From contig NC_079224.1 of NCBI RefSeq assembly GCF_029633865.1, positions 16,860,126 to 16,924,125 on the forward strand: a stretch of 64,000 bases of DNA, read 5' to 3'. The stretch comes from Lampris incognitus (taxonomy: Eukaryota; Chordata; Actinopteri; Lampriformes; Lampridae). Below the pieces are notes generated by a model. That model did not search any database and was not told where the DNA came from. It saw only the letters and a list, made by a program, of their open reading frames with translations. Both the position numbers and the translations under genes were made by a program. This document shows, piece by piece, positions 24,555-33,045 of the stretch. Numbering within the stretch: position 1 is the stretch's first letter; every line of letters begins with the position of its first letter.

Positions 24555-24667
24555 CTGGAATCAAAACACCTGTAACATAGGAGGTCAAGGATTGGACTGT
24601 GTCATCCTTGTCTCAGCTCGGTCGTTTTACTGGCATGTGGTGGATCTTGAGTCCAGAAACACCTCAG
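24555..24667 (+). pseudogene. Nuclease gene exon 3, with in-frame stop
   Basis: Acceptor ttatttcag. Joined in phase 1 it reads AGIKTPVT, then a TAG stop (24578-24580), then EVKDWTVSSLSQLGRFTGMW in the same frame. A single C-to-T change from CAG would explain the stop. Donor cctcag|gtagga. Confidence 0.7.
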
Positions 24668-24815
24668 GTAGGACTTCTATCTTCTTTACTTTGATTTGGC
24701 CCACGGGGACAATTCAGCCAGGTGGAAATCATCCCAACACTCAACAAGTGCAATGTAATTTGAACCAGGGTTGTCTAAATTGGTGTAATGTGTAATAAAA
24801 AAAACAATGACCAAT

Positions 24816-25320
24816 TAAAGGGGAATTTCGGTTTTTAAGACCCTGGACCCTATTTTTTCATCTGCTTTTATCTAAATAAATGGTGGAATTGCTGGCAAGG
24901 AAAACGGGGACGGACAGACCGACAAAGCCTGTCCGTCCCCGTTTTCCTTCCCAGCAATTCAGACTTCAACCATCGGGGGTTGGAGGGGATTGGAGGGGTT
25001 GTTTGGGGGAAGGGGGAGGTCTCCATGCATTTTTTCACAATTTTTTTCCCATGTGAGTGAATGGGGCGACACAACTTTTGTCTAGCCCATTTTTGGAGTG
25101 TGGAGTTTGGATGTGGAAATATGTCAGATTTGGGGGGTTTTCTCCAGGTTTTTTTGTGTTGGTCCAATGCAAACAAAGTAAAGGAATACGTGAATACCAA
25201 AGAATTTGTAATTGTAACAATTTTCTGGGAGAAGTGGTGCATTACCTGACCGAAGTGCCGGGGCGACAAGACTTCTGTTAATGACTGTAGAGATAGGGTC
25301 TAAAATCAAAGTCCTCATAT
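24816..25320 (+). mobile_element. TTAA-type MITE-like sequence in intron, with hairpin
   Basis: Starts ttaaaggggaatttcggttt, a common left end of fish TTAA-duplicating MITEs; the matching right end was not found. A 31-bp inverted repeat with one mismatch and a 13-nt loop lies at 24886-24916/24930-24960. It occupies the place where a coding exon of the nuclease gene would be expected. Confidence 0.45.
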
Positions 25321-25574
25321 GTCACCCCTTGGTGTCATAGTACCTAGAAAGTCAATCCCCCATAGTTCTCTCCTTAGGAGTAGATTATCTATGTCTCCCC
25401 CTTGTAATAAATACCACTGGTCCATTAATAAAGTATTGTAGTTCATGTTAAAGCATTGAACATTTATGAATGACTATTTCAATCCAGTGGTATGAGCACC
25501 TAATGTTTATAATACAGCATAGACATAGGATGCTTGTCTATGTGAGCTGTATCTTTTGGATGTCTTTATAACAG

Positions 25575-25707
25575 GATGGCTTATCGCAAGAAGCGAATCA
25601 CCGCCAGCAACTTTGGTTTGGTCTTGGCTGCAGTCAAGCGCAACCGGTACCCACCGTCCTTGTTCAAAACCCTGCTTGGCCAGTACAACTTCAAAGAAGG
25701 TTCTAAA
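25575..25707 (+). CDS. Nuclease gene exon 4 (YqaJ start)
   Basis: Acceptor tttataacag, donor tctaaa|gtaagt. In the conserved frame it reads MAYRKKRITASNFGLVLAAV, then RYPPSLFKTLLG. RITASNFG is the first conserved block of YqaJ domains. It begins in phase 2, whereas exon 3 ends in phase 0. Confidence 0.8.
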
Positions 25708-25754
25708 GTAAGTTATGCTGTAATAATGATTTCAACTTAAGATGTCATTGTATC

Positions 25755-25970
25755 AGGGGGCACGGGGGCAAAATGGTAACACTGTCGCCTCACAGCGAGA
25801 AGGTCGTGGGATCGATACCCGCAGAGGACCTTGTGGGCACTGTGTGACGTGTTCACTCCTCCATGTCATCGGTGCCCACACCTTGGGTGGGGTCGGTGAA
25901 AGGGCCTTTCTGTGTGGAGTTTGCATGGTCTCCCCGTGCCCCCAGGGGTTACCTGCATAGGCCCCCATTT
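25755..25970 (+). mobile_element. tRNA-derived SINE fragment in intron
   Basis: ggcaaaatggtaacactgtc (A-box region), gtgggatcgatacccg (B-box-like), then gtgtggagtttgcatggtct, as in the family-1 SINE body. Truncated before the tail. Confidence 0.6.
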
Positions 25971-26131
25971 CACAAAGGCATGCAAAATCATGTGTACTAT
26001 ACTGCCTCCCTCTGGTCTGAACGGGCGCCTGATGGGAGAGATTGCCTTGGCATCAACGCACCCACTTTTGGGAAACCCTGCTCTAACGATTATGAATTGA
26101 GTGGTATGTTTTTCCCACTCACTTTCTCAAG

Positions 26132-26287
26132 GCCTGTGACTGGGGAATCACTCATGAAGCCACGGCAAAGCAGGACTACACCAAGATAACCGGTCTGGTC
26201 GTCCAGGAGAGGGGGGTCTTCCTGTCGAACAGTGGCCTGTTGGGTGCATCTCCAGATGGGACAGTGTCTGACGAGTGCATTATTGAG
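26132..26287 (+). CDS. Nuclease gene exon 5 (YqaJ catalytic core)
   Basis: Fifty-two codons between tttctcaag and gag|gtacag, phase 0 on both sides. Carries WGITHEATAKQDYTKITG, then LLGASPDGTVSDECIIE. The Glu of WG..HE, Asp of SPDG and final Glu are expected metal ligands. Confidence 0.85.
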
Positions 26288-26324
26288 GTACAGTTATATT
26301 TAGTCAATATACATTATACTAGGC

Positions 26325-26444
26325 CAGTGGTTCTCAACCTGTGGTACATGTACCACTGGTGGTACTCAGGAGTCTCTACCCTGTATTTTACCATTATGGT
26401 GTTACTTAGAGAGACACTTGGTGTAAAAAGGTTGAGAACCACTG
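26325..26444. mobile_element. hAT-type MITE, 120 bp
   Basis: Terminal inverted repeats cagtggttctcaacc and ggttgagaaccactg, flanked by exact 8-bp duplications tactaggc (26317-26324 and 26445-26452). It sits in intron 5 of the nuclease gene, just after exon 5. Confidence 0.93.
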
Positions 26445-26764
26445 TACTAGGCAATTAATCAAAAAACAAAACTGAAACAGAGATAATGAACCACCCTAAT
26501 TTCAAATCTCACCGGGGGCCGATAACTATAAAGATAAGTATGATATTGTTCACCATTGTATAATTGTTATAGTCTATGTGAACACTGTCATCCACTTGAC
26601 TTGATCATTGTAACTAACTGCTCAGTGAGAACTTTATACTTCATTCTCCGATGGTGATGTACAAGTGATGTAAAAGTTGGGACGTTGTATAAAATGTAAA
26701 TAAAAGCTGAATACATCTATTTGCTAATCTTTTTCAACCTGTATGCAATTGGGTACAGTGCAAA

Positions 26765-26890
26765 GACAAGTTTGTTTTTTTTAACTTTGTTCTTTTCGGG
26801 CATTTGCCTTTATTTGTAGAGAGATAGGATAGAGTTGAAAGGGGGGGATATAGAGTAGAGACCAGCGGTAAAGCTGGCCAAACGGGAAAA
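26765..26890 (-). mobile_element. SINE fragment related to 27117-27320
   Basis: Shares aactttgttctttt, ggcatttgcctttattt, gagttgaaagggggggatat and gaccagcggtaaagctggcc with the fuller copy 350 bp downstream. Lacks the tRNA-like head. Confidence 0.6.
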
Positions 26891-26914
26891 TGGTAGGGGG
26901 TCGTCATGCTTTGG

Positions 26915-27480
26915 CATCCTGGATGAGTTATGAAAGTCACATGAGCACAAAAAATGAAAACCTTATTGTTAAAACCATCCTGCAGCTGTCCACCAAGTTT
27001 GGTTCAGATTGGTCAAGTAGTTAAAAGCAGTTGGAAGGTCACAAAAAAAGGAAAAGCCTTGCACCCAGAATTGCAGCAGGCAATTGTATTGGGCAGCGAG
27101 ACTCTAAATGGCTTTTTTTTTTTAACTTTGTTCTTTTTAGGCATTTTGCCTTTATTGTAGAGAGAAAGGACAGAGTTGAAAGGGGGGATATAGAGAAGAG
27201 ACCAGCGGTAAAGCTGGCCGAACGCCGCCAACCGCTACTTGGGGTTTATGCTTCGACCGGGTATCGAACCCGGGTCTGTGGCGTCCCAAGCAAAATGTCT
27301 TACTGACGCGCCACGCCGGCAGACTGTAAATGGCTTTTACTTTTTGTGTTACCTTCAACTGCTTAACTACTTGATCGCTCTGGACCAAACTTGGTGGACA
27401 GCTGCAGGATGGTCGTAACGATAAGGTTTTCAATTTTTGTGCACATGTCACTTTCATAACTCGTCCAGGATGCCCAAACA
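26915..27480. mobile_element. Inverted-repeat MITE split by a SINE
   Basis: An arm at about 26915-27055 (ccaccaagtttggttcagat, aagtagttaaaagcagttg) is the imperfect reverse complement of about 27335-27480. The interior holds a SINE with its own target duplication. It lies in intron 5 of the nuclease gene. Confidence 0.65.
27117..27320 (-). mobile_element. tRNA-derived SINE with 18-bp target duplication
   Basis: Minus-strand tRNA-like head: ggcgtggcgcgtcagtaaga and a gggttcgatacccgg B box. The body ends in a T run on plus (A tail on minus). Flanked by agact(c/g)taaatggctttt at 27099-27116 and 27321-27338, one mismatch. Confidence 0.8.
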
Positions 27481-27746
27481 TGACGACATTCATTCTTTCT
27501 TGTTAGGAAGCATTCATTCCTTCTTGTTACCACAATTCTGCAAAAAATATGGGGCCGATTAGCACAGACCTTGGTTGGAAGACAGATTATAGTATCTTTG
27601 ATTCAAAGTGCGGTTTGTCGGGAGAAAGTGATGTAACACATCAGTAGACTAGACATGCGCCTGTCCCCCCCTCCTGTCCCAAGTTTTTCGGAACGTGTTG
27701 CAGCCATCAAAGTTAATATTTGCATAAAAACAACAGTTTGTCAGTT

Positions 27747-28124
27747 TGCTCTTAAAACCAACATTGCCATGCCATGGTAGTCCCAATCGAGAAACGGCTC
27801 GGCAAAATCAAAGAAAATTCGCTTGCATGATGTGCTCTTGTAATCGTTTTCAGAATATCTGTGTTGGTTTGGCTACAGTCTTAGCTTTTAGACTACTGGA
27901 TACCTTTCTCGGCGGGGAGGATGTTGGCTGCATAGCTCCATACTTCTCATGTCCTCCCGGCTGAGAAAGGTATCCGCTGTCTAAAAGCCATGACTGTAGC
28001 CAAACCAACGCAGATATTCTGAAAATGATTACAAGAGCACATCATGCAAGCTATTTTCTTTGATTTTGCTGAGCCGTTTCTCGATCAGGACTACCATGGC
28101 ATGGCAATGTTGGTTTTAAGAGCA
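27747..28124. repeat. Long palindrome (MITE-like), 378 bp
   Basis: Arms of about 175 bp pair with few mismatches around a loop of about 27 nt near 27922-27948. The ends are tgctcttaaaaccaacattg and its complement. No flanking duplication is evident. It is in the last intron of the nuclease gene. Confidence 0.85.
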
Positions 28125-28297
28125 TCTCTCCTATCCCTCCCATGTTTAAAGAGAGGAAAGTGGCCGTAGTGGGCAGGGGAACGGCTGATCACGTGACACG
28201 GGGGAGGAACTGACTTTACCTTCTTTTTTAAGTACCTTGGTCCACTGCTTGCCTTTACACAATAAATTGTGATGTTTTTCATAATACCCACCTCTAG

Positions 28298-28594
28298 GTC
28301 AAATGTCCCTGGTCAGTGAAAAACCTGACAGTCCGACAGGCAGCAGCAGAGAAAGGGGACTTCTTTCTGCAGCTGGATGGAGAGTCTGGTTCCCTGACAC
28401 TACGGCCAACACATCCATACTGGCATCAGATCCAGGGCAACCTACAGCTGACTGGAGCCAGCACTTGCCACCTGGTTGTATGGACCCTTTCTGATCTCGT
28501 CATCCTGCCAGTGCTGAAAGACCCAACATGGGCACGTAACATAGATGTTCTGGAAACATTTTACAAGGATATTTTCCTACCAAAAATTCTGTAG
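28298..28594 (+). CDS. Nuclease gene last exon (YqaJ C-terminal)
   Basis: Acceptor cacctctag; 98 codons and TAG. Begins VKCPWSVKNLTVRQAAAEKG, completing the E-V-K motif. It continues with THPYWHQIQGNLQLTGAS and VVWT, ending FYKDIFLPKIL. A 28-bp block at 28498-28526 is repeated in inverted orientation at 28625-28654. Confidence 0.88.
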   Translation, partial: VKCPWSVKNLTVRQAAAEKGDFFLQLDGESGSLTLRPTHPYWHQIQGNLQLTGASTCHLVVWTLSDLVILPVLKDPTWARNIDVLETFYKDIFLPKIL

Positions 28595-28780
28595 AGACCC
28601 TAGGGACATGAATGAGGAACTGGACCTAAGGGTCTTTCAGCACTGGCAGGATGACTACACTATTATACCCCACTACAACACTATTCGGAACACACACAAC
28701 ACATTTCATTGCACACGGTAAATCTCATTGCAAATTTGCATATTTAAATGTTGTATTCATCATATGGTGATCCTCTTCTT

Positions 28781-28966
28781 TACGTTGACAGTAGTTTTTG
28801 CACTATGCATTTTTTTACCAATGTTGATGTTTTGCACTTTATACATTTTACGTTGACAGTAGTTTTTGCACTATGCATTTTGTTACCAATGTTGATGTTT
28901 TGCACTTTATACTTTTTACAGTGACATTAGTTTTTGCACTATGCATTTTGTTACAAATGTGTTTTG
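28781..28966 (+). repeat. 68-bp tandem repeat, about 2.7 copies
   Basis: Each copy has tacgttgacagtagtttttg, cactatgcattttgtta, ccaatgttgatgttttgcac. The period is 68 bp and the last copy is partial. It lies between the 3' ends of the two convergent transposon genes. Confidence 0.85.
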
Positions 28967-28972
28967 ATTAAA
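28967..28972 (+). terminator. Putative poly(A) signal ATTAAA, nuclease gene
   Basis: First canonical-type hexamer after the nuclease stop on the plus strand, about 375 bp downstream and just short of the transposase poly(A) signal on the other strand. Confidence 0.4.
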
Positions 28973-29004
28973 AAAATCAAGCAGTGTTCTTAATTCAGTA
29001 TTAC

Positions 29005-29010
29005 TTTATT
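29005..29010 (-). terminator. Putative poly(A) signal AATAAA, transposase gene
   Basis: AATAAA on the minus strand about 50 bp after the transposase stop codon, close to the opposing ATTAAA of the nuclease gene. Confidence 0.55.
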
Positions 29011-29060
29011 AAAAGTATAAATACATGAATCTGATTCTGCTTACATTTATTCAAGTCATT

Positions 29061-31757
29061 TCATGCTATTTCCCGAAGAATTGGTGTTTGTAGGTTGGTA
29101 AGACACACGCACACTTTCAGTATTTTGTTTATGTTTTTAGTGAACTGATATGGGATATTGTCCAAAATGTTGAACAATTTCAACCTCTGAATGGAGCGCT
29201 CCACATGGATCCTAGCACTGGATGTGAGTTTGTTTTTCTTAACTTCTTCTTGTGTGAACTGTCCATTAACAAGGAAAGACGGGATGTTGAGTGAAACCCC
29301 TTCTGGCAAGATGTCCCAGATTGTGAAGCCTTTATCTGCCATCACCATGTCTCCTGGGCGTAGATGATTGAGAACTCCAGAATCTAATGTAATAGCCTTG
29401 TCTGAGGCACTTCCACCATAATAGTCACTGACAAATGTTATCACTCCATTAGGAGCCACACCTATTAAGGCTTTGTGTGTGGTCCGTTTTTTGTACTGGC
29501 TCCATAAATGATTCTGTTTGTCAAGCCTCTCTGTCCTGGAGACTGCTAACTCTGTGCAATCGAGCACAATCCTACAGTTAGGAAACGGACGGAAACACTC
29601 TGGCAACGATGCCTGGTTCTTCTCTATGGAGGGGATGTTGTTCTCAAGCATACCAACATATAAAATGTCATACAGGGCACTGACAATGGTGATAAAAATG
29701 TTGGTAACTGTGGCTGTACTGCAATTAAACCTGGTTGCAAGGTGTTCATGACCAGAATTAAGTTTGAGCTTCATCAAAGTCAGTAGCAACTGATCGACTA
29801 GTGGCATAGACTGGACTGTCCAATTCGAATGATATTGTAGCTCAAACTTAGATAAGAGTGCTTCCAAAACCAGGACGGTAGCAACATTTGGTAAGCCAGT
29901 GAAATATTTTACTTTGACACGATTGGAAGATATTTGGCTGAAGGAAAAGGTCTGTTTTTGTTTCTCCAATTCTCTTTTCAATTTTTCATTCTCTCTTCTC
30001 AACATGTCAACCTCTATCTCTAGCAGCGCAACACTGTTAAAAGGGTTGTCTGAAGTACAAGGGGTGTCTGCGGTTGGGTTGTCTGAAGTACTAGGGGTGT
30101 CTGCGGTTGGGTTGTCTGAAGTACTAGGGGTCTCTGCGGTTGGGTTGTCTGAAGTACTAGGGGGCTCTGCGGTTGCAATGTCAGAATTTTGTAATTCAAG
30201 TTCATTTGTCCCTTCTTCACCACTGGGAGGGAGTGGTACTGTTTTTCTCTTATTGTGTGGAAGGCTGAGGTGGCCTGGGAAAGTCTTCCCCTCATTCCAA
30301 GCAAAACGTGATGGGCCAGCAGCTTTGCCATTTGGAAAATGCCAACTGCACACCCTTGAGCAGGGGCTTGGTGTAAAGCCATCACGCCTGTAAAAAAAAA
30401 AAAAGAATGAGAGATTTAGAAATGATTGGCAATGAAAACTTGAAGCTGCATTGTAACTTATCGTCTGCCCTGGATTTGAACAATTAAAGTGGCATTCTTT
30501 AACTTTTTTTGATAAAAAATAAAGTTGATTTTGGTCACAATTTACCACTATCTTTCACTGAAGGAGGTAACAGAGGACTGATTTAGCCTATTTCCCATTC
30601 ATGAAATCTTCAGCATCTGCTACAATGCCCATTTTTGTGTCTGTGTCTGGTTAGACACAGTCACAAACATGGGCATTGTAACAGATGGTGAAGGATTTGT
30701 GAATGGGAAATAGGCTAAATCAGTCCTCTGTTACCTCCTTCAGTGAAAGATAGTGGTAAATTGTGACCAAAATCAACTTTATTTTTTATCAAAAAAAGTT
30801 AAAGAATGCCACTTTAACCATCAATTATTTAAAACACAATTTCTATTGTGTTAACATACTCTACTGTAAAGATTGTATAATGATATTATACAAACAGTCT
30901 ACCATACAGATTGGGCAAGTTATATTGTATTCACATACTATACAATACAGATTTTTTTGGGGGGGGCAAATATTATAGCCTTTTCATAGCCTTTTCATAA
31001 AGGAAAGGTTACATAGTAAGGCTTTAGAATTAGATGTCAGTCTCCCTACGGAAACATTATTTTTTGTAGATATGAAGTTTCATTTTTTGATTTATATGGG
31101 AAAAGTCAGAAGTGAAACTACTGTAACAAAACAGGCAGAAACAGCACATTCACCTGGACTATCTAACGTTATGTACCCCTGCTTATTCATGCATTTACTC
31201 CAAGTCTCTTTAATGATAATCCCCTTGAGATGCATCATCTCGTTTTAGATAATCATGGGCTAACAATGCATAGAATAATGCAGTTTTCCGAGTGTGTAGC
31301 TGACATAATGCTTGCTTACAGTAACTGTATGTCTTCACAGACAGGGTTGTAGTAGTAACAACATAAGTGGCTAACCGATGCTTGTTTACCCTCCACTACA
31401 CTCTGATTAAAGCCTTATTGAGCAGAAAAACATATGGAAAAGCACATATATTGATCCTCGCTTGTTGAATTAGCTAAAAATCTAAATACCTGTCTCGTAT
31501 GTAACGTGGATTTCGGTAACAAGAGGGTAGCTACCGGTAGTAGCTAGTCTGCAGTGCAGGGTAGCTAGTCTGCACTTAGCACAAAAGTCGGCGCCAAACT
31601 TCGATTTTCAATGCATTTCTTCAATAGCAACTTACCGTATTAACTGCAGCCACCTCTTCTTATCTTTGTCTTTCGGAGGAAAGCGATAGAAAGACAGTTT
31701 GGTCTCAGTTTTACTCTCTGGTCGATTTAAACAAAGGGGGACACAGCAGTGAGGCAT
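29061..31757 (-). CDS. THAP-domain DDE transposase of the ISL2EU-like element
   Basis: Two exons: 31757-31636 (ATG, 122 bp) and 30387-29061. The donor cg|gtaag and acceptor tttacag join in phase 2 to give 482 codons with no stop. Exon 1 begins MPHCCVPLCLNRPESKTETK and reaches WLQLIR; exon 2 continues RDGFTPSPCSRVCSWHF. Together they make a complete C2CH THAP finger (about residues 1-85). Next come four 11-residue repeats (TSDNPTADTPS-like, about 115-157), a coiled coil (about 159-187), an HTH region (about 235-287) and a DDE_4-type core. The core has D317 in IVLDCTE, D392 in MADKGF and E437 in ARIHVERS. Role: binds the transposon ends through THAP and catalyses cut-and-paste transposition in the nucleus. 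Apparently intact. Confidence 0.92.
30043..30174 (-). repeat. 33-bp in-frame tandem repeat in transposase
   Basis: Four copies encoding an 11-residue Thr/Ser/Asp/Pro-rich unit, between the THAP finger and the coiled coil. Likely a flexible, length-variable linker. Confidence 0.9.
30488..30813. mobile_element. TTAA-flanked palindromic MITE, 326 bp
   Basis: Starts agtggcattctttaac and ends with its complement. TTAA lies on both sides (30484-30487 and 30814-30817), and the arms of about 150 bp pair almost perfectly around a short loop near 30650. TTAA duplication suggests a piggyBac- or Kolobok-mobilised MITE. It lies in the single intron of the transposase gene. Confidence 0.88.
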
Positions 31758-31849
31758 ATTGTCAACAAGTCGATGGAGCCGGAAGCAAATTCGCGCGCGT
31801 GCGCCTACGCAACAGGGACGTGCCTACGTCATAGCTTAAGACGCGAATT

Positions 31850-32545
31850 ACCACTGGGACTACTGTGGATTTTACCTTCCACATCCGATCTAGTTCTTCC
31901 CTCAGCCCTTGGTATTTCTCTTGCTTCTCATTGTTCTTTCTACCTGATGTTGCTGTTGCTATGTCGATCACTACTGCTGTCGTCTTTTCCTCGTCGACCA
32001 CCACAATGTCTGGTTGGTTAGCCAGCACCTGCTTGTCAGTCTGGAACTTGGAAGTCCTACAGGATCTTAGCTCTGCCATTCTCAACTACCTTTGGCAGTG
32101 TCTCCAATTGGGAGTTGGGGACTTCCAGTCTGTATTCACATATTCCTGTATACTATCCCAGCCACTTGATTATGCCTTTCAGTGTACACTTTCCCAGCTA
32201 GCATTTTACACCCTGCTATTAAGTGCTGGACTGTCTCGGGGACATCTTTGCACAGCCTGCATCTTGTCTTGTCTTGTTTGGTAGACCCCTGCCTCAATTG
32301 ATCTGGTCCTGAGTGCCTGTTTTTGTGCTGCTATGTTCATAGCCTCTGTGCTGTCCTTTAGTCCAGTCTTTTCTAGCCACTGGTAGGATTTCTCGATATC
32401 AGCTACGTCTTCTGTGTGTCAATGGTACATTCCATGGAGGGGCTTCATCTTCCATGATACCTTCTCTTCTTCTTCTTCCTCTGCACTCTGTCTTCTGCTG
32501 TCTGAGGTACTCACTCAGCAGTTCATCTTGGGGGGCCCTCTTTTC
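31850..32545 (-). mobile_element. R2-like LINE, endonuclease-region remnant
   Basis: The minus strand encodes TDKQVLANQPDIVVVDEEK, then TAVVIDIATA, then EKYQGLREELDRMWKVK. This resembles the PD-(D/E)XK restriction-like endonuclease tail of R2/NeSL-type LINEs. The part 5' of this is more decayed. The 9.16-kb transposon interrupts it right after VVPVVI, and the remaining 3' end lies at 22471-22681. Confidence 0.65.
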
Positions 32546-32555
32546 TTTTTTGTAG

Positions 32556-33045
32556 TTGTCTCCCTATTTGTATTCAGCCAATTACCCCACTCTTCCGAGC
32601 TGTCCCGATTGCTGCTCCACTCCCACTGCCGATCCGGGGAGGGCTGCAGACTACCACATGCCTCCTCCGATACACATGGAGTCGCCAGCCGCTTCTTTTC
32701 ACCTGACAGTGAGGAGTTTCACCAGGGGGATGTAGCGCGTGGGAGGATTATGCTATTCCCCCCCAGTTCCTCCTCCCCCCTGAACAGGCACCCCAACCAA
32801 CTAGAGGAGGCGCTAGTGCAGCGACCAGGACACATACCCCCATGTCCGGCCTCCCACCCGCAGACACGGCCAATTATGTCTGTAGGGACGCCTGACCAAG
32901 CCAGAGGTAGCCAATGTGACAGGCGCTGGGCGGGTGTGGGGATACTCACAAGTCCCTGGTTGAGCACTGCCGTGTTGGAGTTCTACCCGGGGAATGAGAG
33001 TGTCGCCCCCTACGACTGCGAGTCACTGGGGGGAAGGCTCTGACT
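32556..33045 (-). mobile_element. SINE, family 2 variant
   Basis: The body between about 32570 and 32900 matches the family-2 SINE body (e.g. the complement of ggcatgtggtagtctgcagc, ctcctcactgtca). The head portion near 32935-33045 differs from the 11.7-kb copy, so this may be a subfamily. Confidence 0.65.

Larger units (their letters stand above)
22788..28594 (+). pseudogene. SWIM zinc-finger / YqaJ-type nuclease gene of the transposon
   Basis: Six exon-like blocks can be read: 22788-22964, 24220-24430, 24555-24667, 25575-25707, 26132-26287 and 28298-28594, each with AG/GT borders. They encode a basic N-terminus, a SWIM finger (CECPIGKDKCHH), a linker ending RFTGMWWILSP, and a YqaJ nuclease domain. 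The nuclease domain has RITASNFG, WGITHE, GASPDG, an E-V-K motif split across the last intron, and HQIQGN. The acidic residues, lysine and glutamine match the lambda-exonuclease-like active-site pattern. Role: presumably DNA end processing during transposition, nuclear. Oddities: an in-frame TAG at 24578-24580, and a phase mismatch between exons 3 and 4 suggesting a lost exon where MITE sequence now lies. It is therefore probably non-functional. Confidence 0.8.
22686..31845. mobile_element. ISL2EU-like DNA transposon, 9.16 kb, two genes
   Basis: The element interrupts a LINE codon-for-codon: ..gtgctccaatt before it and aattaccactggg.. after it. The duplicated bases therefore lie within AATT (22682-22685 and 31846-31849). 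If the duplication is AT, the termini are tcggctcgtaagc and tcgcgtcttaagc, matching at 10 of 13 positions. Inside are two convergent genes: a SWIM/YqaJ nuclease on plus (22788-28594) and a THAP-DDE transposase on minus (31757-29061). Their poly(A) signals lie about 35 bp apart. From memory, ISL2EU elements carry this protein pair and an AT duplication; PIF/Harbinger is the alternative but normally shows a 3-bp duplication and a Myb-like second protein. Introns hold several MITEs and SINEs. Confidence 0.82.

Noticed and set aside
24868-25269. 133-codon minus-strand frame
   Set aside because: It lies in MITE-like intronic sequence with a hairpin; no recognisable protein.
29899-30393. 164-codon plus-strand frame over the transposase
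   Set aside because: It is the antisense of the transposase linker repeats and THAP exon; the repeated LSEVLGVSAVG pattern only mirrors the 33-bp tandem repeat.
22686-31845. PIF/Harbinger assignment
   Set aside because: The DDE_4-type transposase would fit, but the partner is SWIM/YqaJ rather than Myb-like, the finger is THAP, and the duplication is not a 3-bp one. ISL2EU fits better, though a search is needed.
32414-33043. 209-codon plus-strand frame
   Set aside because: It crosses from LINE remnant into an antisense SINE; the composition follows the repeats and no domain is visible.
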